Made by a program: the position numbers and the translations under genes. The notes under the pieces are model-generated. The model saw nothing but the letters and a program-made list of their open reading frames with translations. It did no database searches and was not told where the DNA came from. Positions 53,863-61,971 of a DNA stretch of 64,000 nt are shown here, piece by piece. Source of the DNA: Bacillus chungangensis (GTDB lineage: Bacteria; Bacillota; Bacilli; Bacillales; Bacillaceae_C); assembly GCF_030812995.1 (NCBI RefSeq), contig NZ_JAUSTT010000020.1, forward strand, positions 1-64,000, in the 5' to 3' direction. The stretch's first letter is position 1, and each line of letters opens with the position of its first letter.

Positions 53863-53891
53863 ATTGTAAAATGCGCTTTTCTCTTTTGCAA
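53863..53891 (-). promoter_or_regulatory. Promoter of the ABC-F leader transcript
   Basis: On the minus strand TTGCAA (53886-53891), 17 bp, TACAAT (53863-53868). The start near 53857 is 26 nt before the leader peptide. Confidence 0.65.
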
Positions 53892-53917
53892 GTGTTCATG
53901 TCAACATACTGCCTCGT

Positions 53918-54523
53918 TTATCTCGATACATACCGATTGCCGCTTATCCAAAACCGCCAAGGATAATATTTCGCTTCCCCTGAATTGTTAATGCCAATGC
54001 GTTCCCCTTGCTCGATCTTATCTGGAGAAAACCCTTTTGTGATATAAAGAGGAGGCTTGAAAATCAGATGTCCATAGTCATCCATGCTAATGCCTAGTGC
54101 TTTCGTCAGTTTTCCCGGTCCACTAGTAAGCTGCCTGATGTCTTTTACATTCCTTCTTTCATACATAAGATCAATTCCACCATGTGGTTCCACTGCACGA
54201 ATTAAAACTGCTTCAGGCTTTTCTACTTCACCACTAACAATATTAACTAAACAATGTGTATGCATCACATAAGTATATACATGCCCAGCTTCCCCAAACA
54301 TTACTTCTGTCCGCTTCGTTCTTCTATTTCCAAAACTATGTGCTGCCTGATCATCAGGCCCAATATAAGCTTCGGTTTCGACAATAAATCCAGAAGCAAT
54401 GCCTTGCGCCGTCTCCTTTATTAATAAGCAGCCCAGAAGCGATTGCGCTAATTCCAACGTCGGCTGCTGATAAAATGTCGATGCTAATGGTTCTGGTTGC
54501 TGCAATGCTTTTTCTCCTTCCAA
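53918..54523 (-). CDS. 3-methyladenine DNA glycosylase (AAG/MPG type)
   Basis: A 201-residue base-excision-repair enzyme that removes alkylated purines. Family motifs: LLGCLLI, IVETEAYIGPDDQAAHSF (Glu of the active site), TKRTEVMFGEAGHVYTYVMHTHCLVNIV, EAVLIRAVEP, LTSGPGKLTKALGI. The size is normal. It ends 27 bp before the ABC-F promoter and may be co-transcribed with the small protein upstream. Confidence 0.9.
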   Translation of the reverse strand: MEGEKALQQPEPLASTFYQQPTLELAQSLLGCLLIKETAQGIASGFIVETEAYIGPDDQAAHSFGNRRTKRTEVMFGEAGHVYTYVMHTHCLVNIVSGEVEKPEAVLIRAVEPHGGIDLMYERRNVKDIRQLTSGPGKLTKALGISMDDYGHLIFKPPLYITKGFSPDKIEQGERIGINNSGEAKYYPWRFWISGNRYVSR

Positions 54524-54541
54524 TTTGTTCTCTCTATCGCA

Positions 54542-54772
54542 TCATTTTATTAACCATTGTTCATCATCTGTTGCATTTTCGGCTTTCATTTTTTCAAGTT
54601 CGTATTTCATCTTTTCCGTTTCGATGAGATAATTTTCACGTTTAAGTTTTTCGAGCTCTAATTCTTTTTCCACTGCTTGCAGTTTCATTTTTGCTTTCTT
54701 TTGAGAATGATCTGTTAATATCGCAATAATAGGAATTGAAAAAATGAGAACAACTGCGACTAATCCAGTCAT
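54542..54772 (-). CDS. Small membrane-anchored coiled-coil protein
   Basis: A 76-residue protein. One N-terminal membrane segment (LVAVVLIFSIPIIAILT) is followed by a charged coiled coil (AVEKELELEKLKRENYLIETEKMKYELEKMKAEN). SD GGGGG before ATG. It lies 18 bp before the glycosylase gene. This resembles small phage-shock/LiaI-like or hypothetical Bacillus proteins, but no function can be given. Confidence 0.65.
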   Translation of the reverse strand: MTGLVAVVLIFSIPIIAILTDHSQKKAKMKLQAVEKELELEKLKRENYLIETEKMKYELEKMKAENATDDEQWLIK

Positions 54773-54792
54773 AAGGAACCCCCTTATTCTTT

Positions 54793-54928
54793 ATTTTACC
54801 CAACATCTAACTGGCAGTATGATCCTTAGGAGCATAAAAGGCGATTGCAAACTACATTGCAATCCTAGCCTTTGGTCTGCTTCTTGTTTAGTGTGAAACC
54901 CATTGCCGATAGTAGCTTCACCTTTATT
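54793..54928 (-). repeat. Dispersed hairpin-ended repeat, copy F (internal deletion, minus orientation)
   Basis: The reverse complement reads GTGAAGCTACTATCGGCAATGG...AGAAGCAGACCAAAGGCTAGGAT...GCCAGTTAGATGTTGGGT. The 5' and 3' blocks of the family are joined by a shortened middle. Nothing recognisable fills 54929-55052. Confidence 0.6.
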
Positions 54929-55052
54929 ATCATCATTGTACTATAATGATATGGTGATTTAAATAATTTACATAAGATGGGGGTAATAAGCATTTGTTTA
55001 AATCGTGCACATGCTCGGAATTTGAACTTCGATCTTCCTTTTAAGCTGCGGA

Positions 55053-55822
55053 TTAGTTCGCACTAGTATAACGTTTTAGTCCTCTCTTCCATTGAATCCT
55101 AATCACGATAAATCCAAGTAAGTTATACAAAATGAAATAGAACAAATTTTGATAGTTTAACTCGCCTCTTAATAAATCAACAGGGCTGTTCGTAGCCAAT
55201 AATATCGGAATAACATACACAAAAATTAAGAAGATCACCTTCGGCCTGAGCGCGGCCTTAATCCGATTTCAAATAAATATTCCGGTACACCCATTAATTG
55301 ATGTGATCTTTCAATCCAAAATCCTAAATTAACAATAAAATGATTTAAAATAAAATAGGACAACACACCAAAAACGAGTAGAATGAGATAACCACCAATT
55401 TGGAAAATAGTTATCTCCCATTTTAATTTGATCATACAATATATAGATAAAGCAGTGGGGATAAGTAAGTTAAAAAGACTTGGAATATCAAACAATTTTA
55501 CATTTGCAATGAGTTGTGGGTCCATTTGTCTTATCAACAAATAATCTAAGTTGCCGTCAATCATATCATCAATTAACTGTTCATGTGGAAGGACAAAGAA
55601 AAATTGATAAATATATTGAATAAAAGAAAAAGTAGCGATTAACAGTAAAAACTCATACATGTTCCATCCAGCAATATGATCTGTATATTGATAGAAAATA
55701 AGTGTTGCAATGATTTCGGTAATAGCAAAAATGGTTCCAAAAACAACGATAAAGATTGAAGTTGTTCGATATGCCAGCATTTGGGCAACACTTTGATTAA
55801 AAATAGTCAAGAAATAACGCAT
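55053..55822 (-). pseudogene. ABC-2 permease (DUF990 type), frameshifted by an 11-bp insertion
   Basis: The gene reads from 55822 for 191 codons, then hits a frameshift. The remaining about 60 codons (VIFLIFVYVIPILLATNSPVDLL...) continue in another frame to 55053. At the junction, AGGCCG-CGCTC-AGGCCG stands where AGGCCG alone would give the continuous ...EIGLRPKVIFLIF.... An 11-bp duplication-like insertion therefore broke the gene, unless it is a sequencing error. The full protein would be about 255 residues, like its neighbour. Confidence 0.75.
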
Positions 55823-56601
55823 CAGGCATTCACCGCCTCATATCTCTTTAACCCTTTTTTCCAAAGAATGTGATAGATAAGTAAAAAAAACAATGTCCAA
55901 ACTAGTGAAACAATCATAAAGAATACTTCATCATCAGTTGATAGCGCTCCTTGTAAAACTTTCGTGTTGACATAGCCAAAAAGGCTAAATGGCAAGAAAA
56001 GGAGGAGATCTTGAACAGTAGTTGGCAACAGATCAAGTGGATACAATGTTCCACCTAACAACCCCATTAAAGAAGCATAAAGAGGTCTTAGCGGCCACAT
56101 TTCTATTAACCAAAAGCTGAATGTACTAACAACTAGTCCAAAAATAAATAAAAGCAGGAAATTGCATATAAAAAGAAGCATTCCTGTCATTGTAAGACTA
56201 ATATGAATCATATTTAAAAGATAAAGCACGAAAAGAAAAAATAACAAAAAAAAGAACAATACGACCTTTGATCCTATATAAGCAAAAAAACTATCTCCTA
56301 AAAAACTGTATGGTCTTATTAAATAATGGCTAAGTGTCCCTTTTCTCACCATATTTGTTAATCTGAATACGTGATCAGATGAAAACATGATGCCGATTAA
56401 GGAAACTAAGATTAAATAAGACAACATTGTCTCAAATGTGTAGGCATTGATTGCGTTTTGATGATGACTAAAAATCGAACGCCAAACAAATACACTTGTT
56501 ACTAATTGCAATAACTGCATAACCATACCAGCTAATGTATTCCATTTAAATTGCAGACCAGCAGCAATCTGATTTTTTAATACTTGTACATATGCCTTCA
56601 T
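55822..56601 (-). CDS. ABC-2 permease of the same exporter
   Basis: A 259-residue six-span permease. The start MKAYVQVLKNQIAAGLQFKWNTLAGMVMQLLQ is typical of the ABC-2 permeases paired with this ATPase type. It overlaps the following permease gene by one base. The ATG at 56601 follows AAGGAG. If the second permease is dead, the exporter may be inactive unless this protein can act alone. Confidence 0.75.
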   Translation of the reverse strand: MKAYVQVLKNQIAAGLQFKWNTLAGMVMQLLQLVTSVFVWRSIFSHHQNAINAYTFETMLSYLILVSLIGIMFSSDHVFRLTNMVRKGTLSHYLIRPYSFLGDSFFAYIGSKVVLFFFLLFFLFVLYLLNMIHISLTMTGMLLFICNFLLLFIFGLVVSTFSFWLIEMWPLRPLYASLMGLLGGTLYPLDLLPTTVQDLLLFLPFSLFGYVNTKVLQGALSTDDEVFFMIVSLVWTLFFLLIYHILWKKGLKRYEAVNA

Positions 56602-56602
56602 G

Positions 56603-57571
56603 TTATTCTCCTTTTTGAAAGAGATCAAAAAGTTTGTCTTCTAAAGGGACCGCCCCAGTAGAAATATGGTCGAAATGAACAGACTCCTCTATCAACTCTT
56701 TTATTACTTCTTGCAGTTCGTTTTCTTTTATTTCCTTTACGAATGTATGCTCAAACTTACATTGAAAACCTTTATCACGTAAGACCTCTTTACTTTTATC
56801 ATTAGCGGTTTGAATTGTTAACAATATTTTTTCCGTTTCAGTGAAAAGAAAATGTAAATCGCCATCATATGTAATGATGCCTTGCTGCAGAATGACAAGT
56901 CTTTGGCATAATGCTTCAATATCTTTCGCATAATGACTAGTCAAAATGATCGTTGTATTTGAACGTTCATTCACCTCTTGTAAAAATACATGGATCGCTC
57001 TTTGACTATGAATATCAAGCCCAATAGTAGGTTCATCAAGCAATAGCAGACTAGGCTCATGCAATAATGAAGCGACAAGCTCAAATTTCATTCTTTCTCC
57101 TAAAGATAGCTTTCGCACTGGTACATGATACAAATCGGAAATATTCAATAAGCTGCATAATGTTGAAACTCTCTTTTTATATACTTCATCTTCAATCCGA
57201 TAAATATTTTTAAGCAGAATAAATGTATCTGATGGCGGAAGATCCCATAATAACTGGCTCTTTTGTCCTAGCACCATGCCAATCTGGCGCAAAAATTGCT
57301 TTTCTTTACGATAAGGGTTAAAACCATTAACAACAACTTTGCCCTCACTTGGTTCTACAATCCCAGAAATAATTTTCATTAAAGTTGTTTTGCCAGCACC
57401 GTTTGGTCCCAATAACCCTACTATTTCACCTTTTTCTATTTGCAATTGAATATGATTCAAAGCGATATTTGTTTCATATTTTCTTCGAAAGAAATCTTTC
57501 ATTGTCCCTTTTAATCCACCAAATTTTCTGTAAGTTTTATACGTATGAACCAAATCATCTATTTTTATCAT
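56603..57571 (-). CDS. ABC-2 exporter ATPase
   Basis: A 322-residue ATPase with an N-terminal extension (YRKFGGLKGTMKDFFRRKYE) typical of the subfamily encoded with two ABC-2/DUF990 permeases. Walker A is GPNGAGKTT, the signature LSLGERMKFELVASLL, Walker B LLLLDEPTIGLD and H-loop TSHYAKD. The substrate is unknown. It is the first gene of a three-gene operon. Confidence 0.8.
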   Translation of the reverse strand: MIKIDDLVHTYKTYRKFGGLKGTMKDFFRRKYETNIALNHIQLQIEKGEIVGLLGPNGAGKTTLMKIISGIVEPSEGKVVVNGFNPYRKEKQFLRQIGMVLGQKSQLLWDLPPSDTFILLKNIYRIEDEVYKKRVSTLCSLLNISDLYHVPVRKLSLGERMKFELVASLLHEPSLLLLDEPTIGLDIHSQRAIHVFLQEVNERSNTTIILTSHYAKDIEALCQRLVILQQGIITYDGDLHFLFTETEKILLTIQTANDKSKEVLRDKGFQCKFEHTFVKEIKENELQEVIKELIEESVHFDHISTGAVPLEDKLFDLFQKGE

Positions 57572-57667
57572 GCTTCCGTCACTTCTTTATCATTTGTTGG
57601 TAATACAACCCTTTATGTGACATTCGATATAAATGTAAAAAAACCTTTTTAATGGTGTTATGAAAAA

Positions 57668-57706
57668 AGGCAACGTAAAAGACACTTCGTATCTTTTGCG
57701 TTGCCT
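57668..57706 (-). terminator. Terminator after panF
   Basis: AAGGCAACGTAAAAGA and TCTTTTGCGTTGCCTT form a 16-bp stem with one mismatch, directly after the panF stop codon. Confidence 0.75.
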
Positions 57707-57715
57707 TCATGCTCC

Positions 57716-59155
57716 TTAGTGAAATGTAGGCCCCACTCTTTCTCTCGTAGCATAGCTCACAACTATATAACCAATAAGAGAGATCAAGATTGGTAGTACA
57801 ACGGTATGAAGCCCTAATGCGTTCGGATAAAATTGATCAAATAAAATATAAGAGCCCATACCAATAACCATTGAAGCAATAGCACCATATTTATTTCCTT
57901 TACTCCAGTAAAGTCCGAGAATAATCGGCCAAATAAAAACAGATTCTAATCCACCAAAAGCAAATAAATTTAGCCAAATAAGAAGATTTGGTGGACTGAG
58001 CGCAAGGATGACTACTAAAATCCCGATTACCGTTGTTACACCGAAGCTCATTGCTTTTACTTGTTGATTGGTTGCATTTGGTTTTACATAATTTAAATAA
58101 ACATCTTTGACGACAGCAGAACTGATAAGAAGGAGCAAAGAATCAACAGTTGACATAATCGCTGCCATTGGCGCTGCTAATACAATTCCCGCTAGCCATG
58201 GAGGCAGCACCTTCAACGAGAGCATCGGCATGACTTTGTCGCCAATATCGATACCTGGAAGAATCGGTCGTGCAAATACGCCAATTAAGTGCATGCCAAG
58301 CATAATAAACCCAACAACGGTTGTCCCAACAATGATAGCAGTATGCATCGCCTTCGAATTTTTATAAGACATTGCTCGAACTGTAACTTGCGGTAGCGCA
58401 ACAACTCCAACACCAACCAAAATCCAAAAAGAAGATACATATGCAGGCGTCAAATCACGAGCTGCTCCAAAAGGAGAGACGAGGTTGGGGTTTTCGGCCA
58501 CTAACTCCGTCATAATATTTGATATTCCACCGCCAGCAATGATCGTTGCGATTAATAAGATCAATGTTCCCGCAAACATGATAACGCCTTGAACGGCATC
58601 TGTTAGAGCTACTGCATGAAAGCCGCCAATAATCACATAAACTAAAACAGAAGCAGCAAAAATAAATAAAGCCGTTGTATAGGACAAACCCGTCAAAGAT
58701 TCTACTAATCTTGCTCCGCCCACCCATTGGGCAGCCATCGCTGAAAACAGAAAAATAATAATACTTAACGCGGAGAGGAGGACAACTGTTTTACTTTGAT
58801 AACGTTCTTTTAAAAAATCTATGAGCGTAATGGCTTTATATTTCCTGGCGACAATTGCAAACTTTTTTCCTAAAACCATGAGAACAAAATATCCTGTTGC
58901 TAATTGTGCCATTGCTAAAAATACCCATCCAAGACCTTTTGTGTAAGCAACTCCTGGCCCACCAATAAAACTGCTTGCACTGCCATATGTGGCGATCATC
59001 GTCATCGCTAAAATAAATCCACCGAGTTGGCGGCCTCCTAAAAAATACTCAGCTAAAAACGAATCGGTCGCTTTTAATTGTTTACTAGACCAAAAACCGA
59101 TCACAAAAATAATGACGAGAAAAATAATAAGCGGAAGGATAACCGCCCAGTTCAT
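57716..59155 (-). CDS. panF: Sodium/pantothenate symporter
   Basis: A 479-residue SSS-family symporter with 12-13 spans. Signature segments: LGGRQLGGFILAMTMIATYGSASSFIGGPGVAY, LKERYQSKTVVLLSALSIIIFLFSAMAAQWVGGARL, and DAVQGVIMFAGTLILL (sodium/solute family). It imports pantothenate for coenzyme A. The adjoining YhdT gene, overlapping by 4 bp, is the usual partner of panF and supports the assignment. Confidence 0.85.
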   Translation of the reverse strand: MNWAVILPLIIFLVIIFVIGFWSSKQLKATDSFLAEYFLGGRQLGGFILAMTMIATYGSASSFIGGPGVAYTKGLGWVFLAMAQLATGYFVLMVLGKKFAIVARKYKAITLIDFLKERYQSKTVVLLSALSIIIFLFSAMAAQWVGGARLVESLTGLSYTTALFIFAASVLVYVIIGGFHAVALTDAVQGVIMFAGTLILLIATIIAGGGISNIMTELVAENPNLVSPFGAARDLTPAYVSSFWILVGVGVVALPQVTVRAMSYKNSKAMHTAIIVGTTVVGFIMLGMHLIGVFARPILPGIDIGDKVMPMLSLKVLPPWLAGIVLAAPMAAIMSTVDSLLLLISSAVVKDVYLNYVKPNATNQQVKAMSFGVTTVIGILVVILALSPPNLLIWLNLFAFGGLESVFIWPIILGLYWSKGNKYGAIASMVIGMGSYILFDQFYPNALGLHTVVLPILISLIGYIVVSYATRERVGPTFH

Positions 59156-59436
59156 CGTACATCTCCCTCCTCTTCATCGAAAGGAACGTCTTGAAAGAAA
59201 AACTTTACACAGACAATGACAAGTATCAGCATTACAATAAACCCCAGTACACAACTGTAAAAAAACCATGCAGGCAGCCCAAATACATATTGGTAATCTT
59301 TAGGGTCACCAGATCCTAAACCATATCCAAAACCGTACCACCAAATAAAATTGAAAAGAACAAGCCCTACACCAATCCACGCTTCTCTATGAGCAATTTT
59401 ATAACGCTTGTCCTTCTCTTCTATCCTGTTTTTCAT
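59152..59436 (-). CDS. yhdT: YhdT-family membrane protein (DUF997)
   Basis: A 94-residue protein with two membrane spans. The family pattern AHREAWIGVGLVLFNFIWWYGFGYGLG...YQYVFGLPAWFFYSCVLGF is clear. It is usually found directly before panF, as here, and may assist the symporter; the role is not established. SD GGAGGAG. Confidence 0.85.
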   Translation of the reverse strand: MKNRIEEKDKRYKIAHREAWIGVGLVLFNFIWWYGFGYGLGSGDPKDYQYVFGLPAWFFYSCVLGFIVMLILVIVCVKFFFQDVPFDEEEGDVR

Positions 59437-59639
59437 ATGCTCCTCCTTTCGAATTCGAGCAACTTGACACTGGTCTTTAATAGTAGTTTTCTACATCATA
59501 CACTGCATTATTCTATTAATCTACGCCAAATTCAATATGTGCATTCTTTTTCATTTTTAAACTAAACATTTGTGTGCTGATTGTAAAAAAAGGATTTTCA
59601 CTTTTTAAGCAGAACCTTACAGTAGTGTGATCCTGAAGC

Positions 59640-59816
59640 TCTCACGACTAAAGTCGCGAGGTTCTGGGGTACTGTCCTCACTTCGTTCGGATAATTTTCG
59701 TGTGCGAAAATTGACACCGACCACTGATGGGGTTCTCCCAGACTTTCATGGGCAAGGAAACCATTGTTTCCATTTGCGCCCTTTGGGCTCACTTCAAAAC
59801 CCTTGTGTATCGTATT
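59640..59816 (-). ncRNA. Probable omega-RNA/right-end region of the IS element
   Basis: The sequence between the tnpB stop and the right-end hairpin contains several short hairpins (for example TTTTCGCACACGAAAA). In TnpB systems this region gives the guide RNA whose 3' end reaches across the element end. No direct evidence of transcription. Confidence 0.4.
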
Positions 59817-61265
59817 TTACAAGCCGATACTGCATAATTGTTTTTTGTTCAAGTGTTTGATACGTTCAATTTCCTGTTGATGCAGGTTGAAAAAGTTATT
59901 CCATGTTTCATTTGCACGGTCAACATCGACCTCGCGCAAATTGCCTTTTGTGTTCATGATGAGAAATGCACTGTACAAGTCGCGCTGAATATCCCCCTGC
60001 TCAAAATGATTCCAACGGGTTGCGAGTGTTTTCTTCACGTAAGTTTGTGTAAAATGCTCAAATTGACTGGCTTTTACTTTTGCGGTGTCAATTCGCTTGA
60101 GTTCTAAGCCTTTGGCTTTTAATTTGTTGTCTAATATTGTTAAGAACATTGCGGGCGCTCGATTGGCTAAAGATTTGCCAAAACGTTTTTTACGTTTGAA
60201 TTTTCCTGTCTTTTTGCTGACTTCTGTTTTCTTGGCACGTGCCTGTAAGCCTTTGTAATTCATGTTTTCGACACGCACATCTAAGCCGAGTGAAAGGACG
60301 AAATTCGCATATTGGTTGTGTTTCTGTTTTCGTTTATCTACGATTTTTCTGCTTAATTCTGCTAATTTACGTTTTGTTTTCAAGTAATTTTGGCTTTGAA
60401 CCCATTTCTCGCGGTTAGAACGGTTGATTGTGCCGTCCGCATTGTACTTATCCGGGTTATTTGCACGGCGTTGACGGTCTAATTTCCGTTGAAGAACACG
60501 TTTTCCCTGTTCGTCATTAGCCAGTCCTTTCGCCAACTCTGTTAGCTCAACTTTTGTATCTGACACAACGGCGATCGTAGAAGTACCAATGTCAATCCCA
60601 ACCCGCTTTTCGGTGTCGTCCGAATGATTTTGATTGCGTTTCTTTGGCGGAAAGCCTTCCAGTGCGAATTGAACGAAATAGCGGTTTTTCCCGCGAATGA
60701 CTTTTTTTAGAAGGCGACAATATTTAACTCGGTCTTGTAATGCAATATGCGCATACTCGTCATTTGCTTTGAGTAAGACCCGCATTGTCAAACCGAGCCA
60801 CTCCACGTGCTGTTGTTCCGGGAAATATCGGAAACCTGTTTTGTTTGTTTTTTCTTCCAGCGAGTAGAACTCACCTACACGGCAAAAACGAACTGTTTTC
60901 CCGTTTCCATACATGACTTTTTCAACAGCGGAAAAAGCACGCTCCGCAATGTTTTGAGCCATTTGAGACCCAATATTTTGCCTGAATTTTCGTCCCATGT
61001 TCTGAACGTACATATTCAGGTGAAAACGTCTCACTCCGTACTGCTCTTTGAAATTGTTTAGCAGGCGATTACGTTCTTTCCCTTTTTCCACGCGGACAGC
61101 CTGCCAGTACTGCGGATTGCGCGTCATATATTTGTATCTGCGCCAAGCCTCGCCCAAACAAGCATTGTAGATGTTTCTGCCGATATTCAGACGTTTTTCT
61201 AGAATGTGTTCCTGCCATACTGTTGTTTTAAGCGGCAGTGTCAAAACGTAAGTAGGTGTCGCCAT
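59817..61265 (-). CDS. tnpB: TnpB-family RNA-guided nuclease lacking a Cys zinc ribbon
   Basis: A 482-residue protein. The RuvC catalytic residues are in place: Asp225 (VGIDIGTST), Glu333 (RVENMNYKG) and Asp429 (IQRDLYSAFL). Between 398 and 430, where TnpB normally has two Cys pairs, there are none (KASQFEHFTQTYVKKTLATRW). The C-terminal tail NNFFNLHQQEIERIKHLNKK is typical of this about 480-residue subgroup. It should still be able to cut DNA, but its zinc ribbon is replaced. Placed 18 bp after tnpA. Confidence 0.8.
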   Translation of the reverse strand: MATPTYVLTLPLKTTVWQEHILEKRLNIGRNIYNACLGEAWRRYKYMTRNPQYWQAVRVEKGKERNRLLNNFKEQYGVRRFHLNMYVQNMGRKFRQNIGSQMAQNIAERAFSAVEKVMYGNGKTVRFCRVGEFYSLEEKTNKTGFRYFPEQQHVEWLGLTMRVLLKANDEYAHIALQDRVKYCRLLKKVIRGKNRYFVQFALEGFPPKKRNQNHSDDTEKRVGIDIGTSTIAVVSDTKVELTELAKGLANDEQGKRVLQRKLDRQRRANNPDKYNADGTINRSNREKWVQSQNYLKTKRKLAELSRKIVDKRKQKHNQYANFVLSLGLDVRVENMNYKGLQARAKKTEVSKKTGKFKRKKRFGKSLANRAPAMFLTILDNKLKAKGLELKRIDTAKVKASQFEHFTQTYVKKTLATRWNHFEQGDIQRDLYSAFLIMNTKGNLREVDVDRANETWNNFFNLHQQEIERIKHLNKKQLCSIGL

Positions 61266-61282
61266 CCAGGGTCATCCTTTCG

Positions 61283-61684
61283 TTATTTCTTTTGTTGGTT
61301 ACGAATGTAATGCCGGATTTGTTCTTCTGTGTTTTCACTGACAGTAGCGACAAAGTAACTTGGATTCCAAAGATGACCGCCCCAAAGTCTTGATTTTAAT
61401 TCGGGGTGCTTTTGAAAAATTCGTCTCGCCGAAACGCCTTTCAGTGTTTTCATCATATTCGGAATATAGTGCTGCGGTTTACACTCAACAAGCAAGTGGA
61501 TATGGTCTTTATCCGTTTCCATTTCCTCGATTTTAAAACCGTGTTCTTTGGCAATTTCATAGAGTATGAGTTTGATGTCAAACTCTACTAAGTCAGTCAG
61601 GACTTTTCGACGGTATTTCACACACCAGACCAAATGATAATGGATAGAATAGACGTAACCACGTCCGTAATGTACTTCTGCCAC
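61283..61684 (-). CDS. tnpA: IS200/IS605 transposase TnpA (Y1 HUH enzyme)
   Basis: A 133-residue single-strand transposase. The HUH motif is in DKDHIHLLVE, and the catalytic Tyr in QIRHYIRNQQ. The opening VYSIHYHLVWCVKYRRKVL is standard. Start GTG at 61684 with GAGGTG 6 nt upstream; a GTG three codons earlier lies inside that site. All active-site residues are present, so the element may be mobile. Confidence 0.85.
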   Translation of the reverse strand: MAEVHYGRGYVYSIHYHLVWCVKYRRKVLTDLVEFDIKLILYEIAKEHGFKIEEMETDKDHIHLLVECKPQHYIPNMMKTLKGVSARRIFQKHPELKSRLWGGHLWNPSYFVATVSENTEEQIRHYIRNQQKK

Positions 61685-61881
61685 GAAAATCACCTCAACA
61701 CTTATTTTAACATATGTTGAGGTGAAATCGTCTGAAATCTAATGTTTAGAGGGAAAATTTAGATTACATCTGTCGACTGTCGAGGTGACAAATGCCCCCC
61801 CTCCTGCCGAACGCCATTCATCCCATGTCTAAAGACACGGGTGTTCTAGCGTGGCTTACGCCATAAAAGGAGGAAGCAAAA

Positions 61882-61971
61882 ATGTCAAAGAAAATATTGA
61901 TGATTGCTGGTGATGCAATTGAAAAAAACAACCAAATGGCTTTGGTTGTTTTTTCATCTGTTATGCACTAA
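61882..61971 (+). pseudogene. DJ-1/PfpI-family gene, N-terminal fragment fused to the hmp terminator
   Basis: The ORF starts with an excellent ribosome site (AAAAGGAGGAAGC) and reads MSKKILMIAGDAIE, the usual start of a DJ-1/PfpI protein. It then runs into the hmp terminator hairpin and stops after 29 codons. Only the first strand of the fold is left. It lies directly beside the IS605 left end, so a deletion linked to the element is likely. Confidence 0.6.
61922..61953. terminator. Terminator of hmp (bidirectional)
   Basis: AAAACAACCAAA and TTTGGTTGTTTT form a 12-bp stem with a 4-nt loop and T-runs on both strands. Confidence 0.8.

Larger units (their letters stand above)
59626..61865 (-). 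mobile_element. Complete IS200/IS605-family element
   Basis: Holds tnpA and tnpB in the same direction, with structured ends. The left end has hairpin AACACCCGTGTC-TTTA-GACATGGG at about 61827-61850. The right end has CGCGACTTTAGTCGTG at about 59643-59660, behind a structured region (59660-59816) that probably encodes the guide RNA scaffold. Boundaries are estimated from the hairpins. No target-site duplication is expected for this family. Confidence 0.75.

Noticed and set aside
55053-55238. Independent 61-codon membrane protein gene
   Set aside because: Its sequence is the natural continuation of the upstream permease once an 11-bp insertion is removed.
1840-61971. The two DJ-1 fragments as halves of one gene split by a large rearrangement
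   Set aside because: The two fragments sit at opposite ends of the window with different local junctions. Subfamily identity cannot be judged from such short pieces, so two independent losses is the simpler reading.
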